Shown: positions 1 through 6,719 of the stretch, one piece after another
Layout: every line of letters starts with the position of its first letter
Position numbering within the stretch: position 1 is the first letter of the stretch
Assembly: GCA_038246575.1 (NCBI GenBank)
Contig: JBBRVU010000102.1
Coordinates: forward strand, 1-14,265
DNA length: 14,265 nucleotides
Source: JACCUZ01 sp038246575
Lineage (GTDB): Bacteria > Actinomycetota > Actinomycetes > JACCUZ01
Direction of reading: 5' to 3'
Notes under the pieces: generated by a model
The model's input: the letters and a program-made list of their open reading frames with translations, nothing else
The model's database searches: none
Told to the model about the DNA's origin: nothing
Program-made: the position numbers and the translations under genes

Positions 1-637
1 GGCCCAGCCGGTCCAGCACACCTTGATTGTGCTCGACCGAGCGCGGCGCCCACCCCGGCGCCAGTCGGTCGCCCCACCAGGCGTGCGCGAGCTCGCTGAG
101 CTTGGCGACCGGGATGGTCGCACCGGGGGCTCGGGTCCCGAGCCAGGCGGCCACGTGCTCCTCCGACCGGAAGAGGTTCATGGTCGCTCAGGTGAATCCG
201 ATGTCGTCCCACCACTGAAGCGCCGGCACGAGGCAGTGGAAGAGGAGAGAGGTGTCGTCCGGCTGCTGCGCTCGCACCTCGACAGCGATCGGATCGCCGC
301 AGTCCGGGCAGGTCGACTCGATGCGGCCGGGACTGTCCAGTGCCGCGCAGATCCCGAACGCGTCCCAGGCGCAGTTCGCGAACCACCACCGTTCCCCGGT
401 CCGCACCCGGTAGTCGGTGGGCACGGCGGAGAACGGGTTGGCCATCCGGATCTGCTCGCCGGTGTCGTCCAGCACGAGGGCATGGGCCTGGTGCAGGCGC
501 TGCCACGCACTGCGGACGTCGGACCGGCTCGCGTCGGCGCTCGAGGCCACCTCGTCCGCCGACGGGCCACGGCCGAGCTCGACGAACACGCGGTACGTCG
601 CGTTGCGTACTGCGACGTCCTCGGTGGTCAGTGCCAT
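1..637 (-). CDS. MerB-like (organomercurial lyase family) protein with in-frame UGA, probable selenoprotein; 3' end outside window
   Basis: Read from ATG at 637, residues 1-149 are followed by UGA at 190-188 and then 62 more in-frame codons to the window edge, with no other stop. Residues about 1-75 look like the small winged-helix N-terminal domain of MerB. NCAWD (C89, D92) matches the catalytic Cys96/Asp99 region of plasmid R831b MerB, and C110/C113 form a CPDCG pair. The UGA (residue 150) falls on MerB Cys159: counting from it, F is at +6, S at +8 and W at +15 in both proteins, without gaps. From memory, actinobacterial relatives carry Cys here in a WWDDIGFTC-like context, which matches this sequence just before the UGA. 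In MerB the two cysteines and the aspartate cleave C-Hg bonds. Whether this branch acts on organomercury is unknown, and no merA or merR is nearby. It is probably cotranscribed with the gene 7 nt upstream. Family membership is strong; Sec readthrough is inferred. The alternative is a nonsense mutation or sequencing error. Confidence 0.8.
158..190 (-). promoter_or_regulatory. candidate bacterial SECIS hairpin with its UGA codon
   Basis: The UGA is at 190-188. Twelve nt downstream a perfect hairpin begins: CTCTTCC (175-169), loop GGTC (168-165), GGAGGAG (164-158), seven pairs including one U-G wobble. The loop lies 20-23 nt after the UGA and starts with two Gs. Bacterial SECIS elements are known to need a short stem with a G near the start of the apical loop, roughly 16-37 nt after the UGA. 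The E. coli formate dehydrogenase element, as I recall it, also presents GGUC in its loop at nearly the same distance. A weaker competing pairing, CGACC (186-182) with GGTCG (168-164), also exists. SelB recognition is inferred. Confidence 0.65.
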
Positions 638-644
638 GGCCGGC

Positions 645-2078
645 TCATCCGACGAGGGATCTGTCGTAGCCGAAGAAGCCGCGCTTCTTGATCAGGTCCG
701 CGACCGCGGCGGGCACCATCGACTCCCAGACCGGGTCGTTCCCGGCGATCCGCACGAGGACGTCACGGCTGAGGATGGGCAGGTAGTCCGGCTTGAAGTT
801 GTCCAGGTCGACGAAGCTGCCGCGGTGGGAGAGATAGTCGTAGAGCGGCTGCAGCTCGCTGCCCACTGCCACGTTGTGGATGGTGGTCACCAGTCCGTCG
901 CGCAGCATCGGGTAGACGAACAGCCGCAGCTGGTTCTTGAACAGCCGGCCGAAGCTCTCCAGGATGCCGCCGGGCAGGTCGGCGTGGTTGGCCTCGTCGA
1001 ACTGGTCGATCAGGCTGGGGACCCCCATCACCATGCCGATGCGGCCGTCGGTGCGCCAGGCGAGGTAGGCGGCCAGCCGGTGGAACGCGACGTAGTCGGA
1101 GATCAGCACGGTCATGCCGCACGCCGCGAGCAGGTCCGCCCGGGCGAGGAAGTCGCGCCGGTCGACCCTTTCCCCGCCGGCGAGCAGGTTGGCCATCGTG
1201 AGCTCGGTGAGCACCAGGATTTCACGACCGGAGACGTCAGGGTCGGCCCCGAACTTCGCGCGGGCGCAGTCGAGCATGTCGATGTTCACGACCGTCGGCG
1301 GCCGGAAGCTCCCACGCTCCACCAGGATCGCCTTCTTGCGCAGCATCTCGCTGGGCTGCAGGACCTTCCCGTCCGGACCGAACATTGCGGCGCCGCTGAG
1401 CCCGACCTGCACCAGCTTGAGTGCCATCAGCCGGTTGTCGACGGATCGGAACTCGATGCCGTCGAGCTGGATCATGTCGATCTCGATCCGACCCGTCGTG
1501 AGGCGGTCCAGCAGGCTCTCGACCAGCGCGTCGGGCTCGTGATGGTGGAAGAACGCGCCGTGCAGCAGGTTGATGCCGACGACTCCGAGGGCCTCCTGCT
1601 GCAGGGCGGCCTCCGCGTCGAGCATCCGCACGTGCAGGACGATCTGGCTGGGCTCGTCGTGCTGATGGGACTGGAACTTCACGCCCATCCAGCCGTGGCA
1701 CTCGTTGCCACCCTGGTAGCTGCGAGCCACCACCGTGTCGGCGAAGGCGAAGAATGCGTTGTCGTCGCCGCGAGTCTCGTCGAGGCGCTCGATGTTGAGC
1801 TGGAACTCGTGGTCGAGCATCGCCTGCAGCCGCCCCATCGACACGTAGCGATCAGACTTGCCGTAGACCGCGTCGCTGACTGCCATGTCGTAGGCCGAGA
1901 TCGACTTGGCAACCGTTCCTGCAGCCCCACCGGCGCGGAAGAACCAGCGGGCGACCTCCTGCCCGGCGCCGATCTCGGCGATCGTGCCGTACCAGCGCGG
2001 GTCCAGGTTGATCCGCAGCGCTTTCTGGAGCGTGTCGACGGCGGCGTCCACGACGAAGCCTCCTCGAGCCGTGCTCAT
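645..2078 (-). CDS. conserved protein of unknown function, about 477 aa, upstream of the MerB-like gene
   Basis: The ATG at 2078 begins MSTARGG, shortly before the conserved block DTLQKALRINLDP (residues 15-27). An in-frame extension upstream is proline/arginine-rich, so I rejected it. Conserved-looking stretches are YGTIAEIGAGQEVARWFFR (30-48), the NECHGWMG segment (125-132), HHHE (178-181), IDMIQLDGIEF (200-210), GSFRPPTVVNID (256-267) and a C-terminal KKRGFFGY. I recognise the family: homologues in diverse bacteria are often labelled TonB-dependent receptor or nicotinate-nucleotide adenylyltransferase. Nothing here supports either label, since there is no signal peptide, no beta-barrel pattern and no HxGH nucleotidyltransferase motif. 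It looks like a soluble cytoplasmic protein. Only a weak GGGA lies 4 nt before the start. It is the first gene of a probable two-gene unit with the MerB-like gene, 7 nt between them. Gene call secure, function unknown. Confidence 0.85.
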   Translation of the reverse strand: MSTARGGFVVDAAVDTLQKALRINLDPRWYGTIAEIGAGQEVARWFFRAGGAAGTVAKSISAYDMAVSDAVYGKSDRYVSMGRLQAMLDHEFQLNIERLDETRGDDNAFFAFADTVVARSYQGGNECHGWMGVKFQSHQHDEPSQIVLHVRMLDAEAALQQEALGVVGINLLHGAFFHHHEPDALVESLLDRLTTGRIEIDMIQLDGIEFRSVDNRLMALKLVQVGLSGAAMFGPDGKVLQPSEMLRKKAILVERGSFRPPTVVNIDMLDCARAKFGADPDVSGREILVLTELTMANLLAGGERVDRRDFLARADLLAACGMTVLISDYVAFHRLAAYLAWRTDGRIGMVMGVPSLIDQFDEANHADLPGGILESFGRLFKNQLRLFVYPMLRDGLVTTIHNVAVGSELQPLYDYLSHRGSFVDLDNFKPDYLPILSRDVLVRIAGNDPVWESMVPAAVADLIKKRGFFGYDRSLVG

Positions 2079-2257
2079 CGATCCCGGCGGCGGAGATCGT
2101 ATCGCCGGGTCGGGGTCGCGCTCCCAGGAAGACCCGACCTCATCCCGCTGGTCAAGACCACGCCATGAAGGGACAAGGTCCCTGGTAGGGCCACCGGCGC
2201 GGTGCAACCCTGGGAGGGAACCGAGCGCGTTGAACGGGCGCTGGTTGGGGGTTGGTC
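2079..2257. promoter_or_regulatory. divergent intergenic region with a palindromic possible operator
   Basis: This 179-bp spacer separates two divergently transcribed units and must hold promoters for both. On the minus strand TACGAT (2101-2096) is a plausible -10 for the 477-aa gene. At 2169-2183 lies an exact inverted repeat, AGGGAC-AAG-GTCCCT. It resembles a DosR/DevR box (GGGAC-N4-GTCCC) but has a 3-nt rather than 4-nt spacer, so the regulator is uncertain. On the plus strand GGGGG at 2247-2251 is a likely ribosome binding site for ATG 2258. Confidence 0.4.
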
Positions 2258-4588
2258 ATGCGCGTCGAGTCGAGCCGCACCCGGGTCATGCGGTGGCTGC
2301 TCGGCCGCCCACGGCGCATCCACGTCCTGCCGGGCCGCCCGCCAGCGGGTCCGCAGGCCGGACCCGCGGCGGACCCGGCGGATCCCAGCCGTCCCGGGCG
2401 CCCGGTTCGCGCCGTCTGCTGCTCGGGTGGCGGGATCCGGTCGGCCGCCTTCACCCTCGGCGGCCTGCAGCGGCTCAGCACGCCGGCTGCGCCGGGGAGC
2501 GCGTCGTTCTACTCCGGCGTCGACCTGTTGACCGCGGTGTCGGGCGGCTCGTACATGGCGTCATCCTTCGCGATCCTGGCGTCCGACGGCACCGGAGACC
2601 TGCCGCCGTACGCGCCGGGTTCTCCGGAGGAACGCCGGCTGCGGGCCCACACCCGCTACCTCATCGAGGACCAGCGCGTCGCGGCCATCGGCGCCGTCAC
2701 GATCCTCTACGGCTTGCTGCTCAACCTGATCCCGCTGCTCGCGGGCCTCTATGTGCTCGGCAAGCTGCTCGGGTGGGGCCTGCGCCACGGCGGCCTGCTC
2801 ACGCTGTCCGGCGACGTTCCGCCGCAGTGGCAGCTCGGCCACGTCGGTGCGGTGACGACGACCGTTGCCGGGGTCGTCCTGCTGGGAGTGACCCTGTTCG
2901 GCGTCGAGCGGCTGCACGACGTCTACCGCGCGCCGCGCGACGCGCTCACCCGGTTCCTCGACGCGTGGACGCTGCGGGTCCTGGCGTTCGCCGCCTTCCT
3001 CGCCGTCATCCTGTTGGGCGTGCCGCTGTTCCTGCGCGCCGTCAGCACCACGGACATCAACCCCGGTGGCGTCCCGTTCGGGCAGCAGGCGAGCGGCTTC
3101 GTCGCAACGTCGCTAGCGATCGTCGGCCTGGTGAAGGGCAGCCTCGGCCGGTTCAAGGGCAAGCTGGTGACCACGACCGGGCCGAGCAAAGGCGGACTCG
3201 CCTCGTACGTGGCCAAGGCCATGCGCGCGGCGGCACCATGGGCGGGCTCCGTCGTTGCGTTGGGCCTGCTGGTCGTCGCCCTGCTCACCTGGACGTCGAG
3301 CGCGGCCTACAACGGCTTCCGGTGGCGCGAGGCCGGCTTTGCCTTGGGTGCGTTGGCGGTCCTGGCGGTGTGGCAGGTGGTCACCGATGTGAACCGCAAC
3401 TCGGTGCACTCGTTCTACCGGGCCAGGCTGTCCTCCGCGTTCTTCGTCCGGCGCGACGAGACGGGGACGCGCGCCGAGCCGCGCCCGTACAGCGAGCCGA
3501 TCCCGCTCGAGAGCGTTCGCGGGAAGCCGGCGCTGCTCGTCTGCGCCGCGGTGAACACCGACGAGGCAGGTCGGGTCCCCTCGGGCCGGGCCTGCGCCCC
3601 GTGGACCTTCAGCCGGGCGTACACCGGCATCACCGCCGGCACCATGTTCGGCGGGGAGCCGGGACTGCTCGATCCTGGGGCTGACTCAGGTGAGGCGCCC
3701 TACGGGATGGTCGCCACCGGCGACTACGCGCGCCGCGCCGGCCGGCGGCTGGTGACCCTGCCCGGCGCGGTCGCGGTGAGCGGCGCCGCCATCTCCCCGG
3801 TGATGGGCCGGATGACCCGGGCGCCGATCCGCATCCTGCTCGGCCTGGCCAACGTCCGGCTGGGGCTGTGGTTGCCCAACCCGCTGCAGAAGACCCCGCC
3901 ACACCCGGGTGAGGGCATCTGGGCCCTGATGAAGTGGCAGGCAGGGCAACCGGGTCCGCTGGCGCTGTTGCGGGAGATGACCGGGCGCACCAGCCTCATC
4001 GGACGGTGGGTCTATGTCACCGACGGCGGCCACTACGAGAACCTCGGGCTGGTCGAGGCGTTGCGCCGGGGGGCGACCGAGATCCTGGTCTTCGATGCCA
4101 GCGGCGACGGTCCGGACTCGTGGTCGGCCTTCGGCCTGGCCATGCAGACCGCTCGGGCCGACCTCGGCGTCGAGATCGACCTGGACCCGACGCAGATGCG
4201 CCAGCCGGCCGAGGGGGCCGGTGCCCCGACGCTCGTCGCGCAAGGCACCTGCACCTATCCCAACGGGGTGCGCGCCGATCTGTGGCTGTGCAAGCTGGCG
4301 CTCCCCGAGGAGGCGTCCTGGGACGTCCTCGCCTGGGCCCAGGGCCATCCCAGCTTCCCGCACGACTCGACCGTCCAGCAGCTCTACGGTGACCGGGAGT
4401 TCGAGGCCTACCGCGCGCTGGGTGACCTGGCCGCGGCGACAGCGCTGCGGATGTACGAGCGGGGACATGCCCAGCCTCCGGGCCGGGACAGGCGCCAGGA
4501 CGTCGTCCTGCCCTCGCCGACGGACGGCACGGTGGCCGACGTGTCGGCCACCAGCTCCACGACGTCCGCGGGTCCACCGCGTTCGTGA
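2258..4588 (+). CDS. patatin-like phospholipase/acyl hydrolase with membrane-spanning insertion
   Basis: The protein has 776 residues from ATG 2258, preceded by a G-rich ribosome binding site; TTG at 2252 is possible but less likely. The patatin signature is split. CSGGGIRSAAFTLGGLQ (residues about 55-71) supplies the glycine-rich oxyanion hole, VSGGS carries the nucleophile (Ser95), and DGGHYENLGL (Asp589) supplies the catalytic Asp of the Ser-Asp dyad. Between them, residues about 145-380 hold some five or six hydrophobic segments, for example around 145-172, 198-215, 240-262, 330-348 and 359-373. The hydrolase is therefore probably anchored in the cytoplasmic membrane, with its catalytic halves on the same face. 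Patatin-like enzymes cleave acyl esters of lipids; the substrate here cannot be read. The N-terminal 20-50 residues are Pro/Arg-rich linker. The TraR/DksA-type gene begins 1 nt after its stop, suggesting cotranscription. Confidence 0.88.
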   Translation: MRVESSRTRVMRWLLGRPRRIHVLPGRPPAGPQAGPAADPADPSRPGRPVRAVCCSGGGIRSAAFTLGGLQRLSTPAAPGSASFYSGVDLLTAVSGGSYMASSFAILASDGTGDLPPYAPGSPEERRLRAHTRYLIEDQRVAAIGAVTILYGLLLNLIPLLAGLYVLGKLLGWGLRHGGLLTLSGDVPPQWQLGHVGAVTTTVAGVVLLGVTLFGVERLHDVYRAPRDALTRFLDAWTLRVLAFAAFLAVILLGVPLFLRAVSTTDINPGGVPFGQQASGFVATSLAIVGLVKGSLGRFKGKLVTTTGPSKGGLASYVAKAMRAAAPWAGSVVALGLLVVALLTWTSSAAYNGFRWREAGFALGALAVLAVWQVVTDVNRNSVHSFYRARLSSAFFVRRDETGTRAEPRPYSEPIPLESVRGKPALLVCAAVNTDEAGRVPSGRACAPWTFSRAYTGITAGTMFGGEPGLLDPGADSGEAPYGMVATGDYARRAGRRLVTLPGAVAVSGAAISPVMGRMTRAPIRILLGLANVRLGLWLPNPLQKTPPHPGEGIWALMKWQAGQPGPLALLREMTGRTSLIGRWVYVTDGGHYENLGLVEALRRGATEILVFDASGDGPDSWSAFGLAMQTARADLGVEIDLDPTQMRQPAEGAGAPTLVAQGTCTYPNGVRADLWLCKLALPEEASWDVLAWAQGHPSFPHDSTVQQLYGDREFEAYRALGDLAAATALRMYERGHAQPPGRDRRQDVVLPSPTDGTVADVSATSSTTSAGPPRS

Positions 4589-4589
4589 G

Positions 4590-5000
4590 ATGGCCACGAC
4601 TGTCGGGATGACGCGTGGAGTGCGAGACGTTGGCACCGTCGTGACGACATCAGCAGAGTCCGGCGGAGAGGCCATCGCCAGCCTCGAGGAGCAGCGAGAG
4701 CGGCGACTCCGCCTGGTCGCGACGTTGGAGGCGTCCTACGCGGACATGGTCGAGGCGACGCAGAGCTCCAACGCCGACGACGAGCACGATCCCGAGGGGG
4801 CGACGATCGCCTTCGAGCGCACCCAGCTGGGCGCCCAGATCGACCTCGCCCGCGCCGACCTCGGGGAGATCGAGCAGGCTCTTGTCAGGGCCCGCACCGG
4901 GCGCTACGGGATGTGTGAGCGCTGCGGGATCCCGATCGCCCCCGGCCGGCTGGAGGCGCGTCCGATGGCGACGACCTGCATCGCCTGCGCCAGCCGCTGA
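4590..5000 (+). CDS. TraR/DksA-type C4 zinc-finger protein
   Basis: It has 136 residues from ATG 4590, one nt after the upstream stop; ATG 4608 is an alternative start that would remove six residues. Residues about 29-103 form a charged, probably coiled-coil helical region containing DDEHDPEGATIAFE. The C-terminal finger is C109-x2-C112-x17-C130-x2-C133 (CERCG ... CIAC), the C4 arrangement of DksA/TraR proteins. Family members insert the coiled coil into the RNA polymerase secondary channel or act as small zinc-binding regulators. Many actinobacterial ones are shorter relatives whose targets are unknown. The DxxDxA motif at the DksA coiled-coil tip is not clearly present; the acidic DDEHDPEGA at about 63-71 may take its place. 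Translational coupling to the patatin-like gene is likely. Family call strong, role inferred. Confidence 0.88.
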   Translation: MATTVGMTRGVRDVGTVVTTSAESGGEAIASLEEQRERRLRLVATLEASYADMVEATQSSNADDEHDPEGATIAFERTQLGAQIDLARADLGEIEQALVRARTGRYGMCERCGIPIAPGRLEARPMATTCIACASR

Positions 5001-5007
5001 AGGGTTC

Positions 5008-5373
5008 CTAGAGACTCTTGGGCGGATCGTCGTCCGGGTCGGTGGGGTGGTCCTCCGGGCGGCTCGGGCGCGGCGGGGGTGAGGTGCGCCGGCCGAGGCC
5101 ACGCAGGAAGTCCGGGTCGTCGTCGGGGGCGAGCGGGCGGCCGCCACCACCGGTCGGGGGCTGGGAGGCCAGGCCCGGGAACCAGCGCCGGTCCTTCTTG
5201 CCGCCGATCAGCCAGGCGATCGCGCCGATCCCGATGATCCAGGTCAGCACGATGAGCATCCCCCAGGCGAGCTTGGGCAGCCCCTGGACCTGCTTGTCGT
5301 CGGTCTGGACCAGGTCGACCAGGGCGTAGATCGCCAACGCGACCGGGATCAGGTACAGCACGACGCGGAGCAT
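5008..5373 (-). CDS. small two-helix membrane protein, PLDc_N-like, with acidic/proline-rich tail
   Basis: The 121-residue protein starts at ATG 5373, four nt after a perfect AGGAGG. Residues 3-22 and about 36-58 are transmembrane helices. The second carries LPKLAWGMLIVLTWIIGIG and ends in WLIGGKK, typical of the PLDc_N domain, a short membrane module found at the N terminus of some cardiolipin synthases and as a free protein. No phospholipase D catalytic HKD motif follows. Instead residues 65-121 are low-complexity, rich in Pro, Gly, Asp and Arg, ending DPDDDPPKSL. It is convergent with the zinc-finger gene, with 7 nt between stops, and divergent from the glycosyltransferase. Its function is unknown; it is likely a membrane-anchored accessory protein. 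Confidence 0.82.
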   Translation of the reverse strand: MLRVVLYLIPVALAIYALVDLVQTDDKQVQGLPKLAWGMLIVLTWIIGIGAIAWLIGGKKDRRWFPGLASQPPTGGGGRPLAPDDDPDFLRGLGRRTSPPPRPSRPEDHPTDPDDDPPKSL

Positions 5374-5377
5374 CCGC

Positions 5378-5383
5378 CCTCCT
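5378..5383 (-). promoter_or_regulatory. strong ribosome binding site of the PLDc_N-like gene
   Basis: AGGAGG on the minus strand lies 4 nt before ATG 5373 and fixes that start. It is a full anti-16S match, unusual in a window where several genes have no such site. TACGCT further upstream (plus-strand 5398-5403) is a possible -10. Confidence 0.8.
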
Positions 5384-5436
5384 TCCGATATGCAGCCAGC
5401 GTACGGCGGGCGACGCTGCCGTGCGGGGGCGCCGCC

Positions 5437-5449
5437 TACAGTCCTGCGG
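5437..5449 (+). promoter_or_regulatory. putative -10 element for leaderless glycosyltransferase mRNA
   Basis: TACAGT (5437-5442) is followed by 7 nt and then ATG 5450, with no ribosome binding site. This is the geometry of actinobacterial leaderless transcripts, where the TANNNT box places transcription start at or next to the start codon. The same hexamer and spacing precede menD. No good -35 is visible. Confidence 0.5.
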
Positions 5450-6712
5450 ATGCGCCTCCTGCTCTGGCACGGCTACCTGTTGGCCGGGACCGGTTCCAAC
5501 GTCTACACGCGCTCGCTGGCCCGCGCGTGGAGCCGGGCGGGGCACGAGGTCGTCGTGGTCAGCCAGGAACCGCACCCGCACCGCTACGACCTGGGCGGAG
5601 CCAGGGTGGTCCGCCCGGCGCTGGAGGGACCGCTGCCCGTCTTCGTCCTCGACCGCTACGAGGACGCGCGCCCGGCGCTGCTGACCGAGATGTCGGTGGC
5701 CGACCGGGACCGGTTCGTGGAGCAGAACGCTGCCGCGTTGCGTGAGCTCGGCGGTGCCGACCTGCTCGTCACCAACCACGTCCTGCTCGGCGGCCCGGTC
5801 GGGGCCGCGGTTGCACTGCCGTACGTCGTGAAGGCGCACGGCTCCGAGCTGGAGTTCGCGATCCGCGGCAACGACGACCTGGCGAGCTGGGCGCACCGGT
5901 CGCTCGCCGGAGCCGCCGCGGTGATCGCCGGGTCCGACCATGTGGCCCGGGTGCTCGACGAGCTGGTCGAGCCCCGAGCGGGCTCGGTGCACGTCGTGCC
6001 ACCGGGCGTGGACATCGACGCGCTGCGGCCGCGTCCGCGCGACGAGGCGTTCGCCGGCCTGCTCGCCACGTGCCGCGCCGACGCACCCAACCCGCCGGGT
6101 CCCGCGCACGACGAACGCGCACCGGACGACGGCAACGAGTCGCGCCTCGCGTCGTTCCTGGCCGACCCCCGGCCAACCGTGCTCTACGTCGGGAAGCTCA
6201 GCGCGGAGAAGGGGGTGGCGGTGCTGCTGGAAGCCTTGCGCACGGTGGACGCCAAGGCGGTCGTCGTCGGTTTCGGACCCGCTCGTGCCGAGCTGGAGGA
6301 GCTGGCCGGACCAGGCGTGCTGTTCACCGGCCCGATGGAGCACCGTCACCTCGCCCACCTGTGGCCGCTGTGCGACGTCGCTGTCACGCCGTCGGTGTTC
6401 CCCGAGGCGTTCGGGATGGTCGCCGCCGAGGCAGCGGCGTGCGGCTGCCCGCCGCTCGTAGCGCGGCACTCGGGCCTGGCCGAGGTGGCTGCCGGGCTGT
6501 CCGAGCACTACCCGGGCCGGCTCGCCCACCTCTCGTCATTCGAGAGCGGGTCGGCGCCCGCGCTCTCGGCCCGTCTCGCCGAGCTGCTCGCCCTCTCGCC
6601 CTCGGACCGGCGTGCCGTCAGCGAGGGAGCCCGTCGGGCCGCCGAGACGCTGTGGAGCTGGGAGTCGGTCGCGCGGCGGGTCCTGCTCGCATCCGGGTCG
6701 GCCACGGGCTAG
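5450..6712 (+). CDS. GT4-family (GT-B fold) glycosyltransferase
   Basis: It has 420 residues from ATG 5450; an in-frame ATG 60 nt upstream adds an arginine-rich tail unlike the family, so I did not use it. The start MRLLLWHGYLLAGTGSNVY gives the first Rossmann strand and the Gly-rich acceptor-side loop. The C-terminal half has VLYVGKLSAEKGV (244-256), the usual GT4 donor-domain opening, with Lys254 in the donor phosphate-binding region, then SVFPEAFGMVAAE with the E-x7-E pair E319/E327. Residues 205-235 are a low-complexity linker between the two domains. Such enzymes transfer a sugar from a nucleotide sugar to a lipid, protein or small molecule in the cytoplasm with retention of configuration. 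Sugar and acceptor cannot be told, and no glycan pathway genes flank it. It is convergent with the DUF2071 gene, 7 nt apart. Confidence 0.9.
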   Translation: MRLLLWHGYLLAGTGSNVYTRSLARAWSRAGHEVVVVSQEPHPHRYDLGGARVVRPALEGPLPVFVLDRYEDARPALLTEMSVADRDRFVEQNAAALRELGGADLLVTNHVLLGGPVGAAVALPYVVKAHGSELEFAIRGNDDLASWAHRSLAGAAAVIAGSDHVARVLDELVEPRAGSVHVVPPGVDIDALRPRPRDEAFAGLLATCRADAPNPPGPAHDERAPDDGNESRLASFLADPRPTVLYVGKLSAEKGVAVLLEALRTVDAKAVVVGFGPARAELEELAGPGVLFTGPMEHRHLAHLWPLCDVAVTPSVFPEAFGMVAAEAAACGCPPLVARHSGLAEVAAGLSEHYPGRLAHLSSFESGSAPALSARLAELLALSPSDRRAVSEGARRAAETLWSWESVARRVLLASGSATG

Positions 6713-6719
6713 CAGCCGG

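Noticed and set aside
178..190. Reading the UGA as a normal stop, with a separate small gene starting at the following ATG (183)
   Set aside because: Sequence on both sides of the UGA belongs to one MerB-like domain in a single frame. The downstream part would lack the fold's catalytic half, and no ribosome binding site precedes that ATG.
2150..2155. TTGACC on the minus strand as a -35 box for the 477-aa gene
   Set aside because: The only good -10 (TACGAT, 2101-2096) is 48 nt further on, too far for one promoter.
417..2168. Long plus-strand reading frame of 583 codons
   Set aside because: It is antisense to the conserved 477-aa gene and the MerB-like gene. Its composition (repetitive Val/Asp/Gln/His) is the usual shadow of GC-rich codons.
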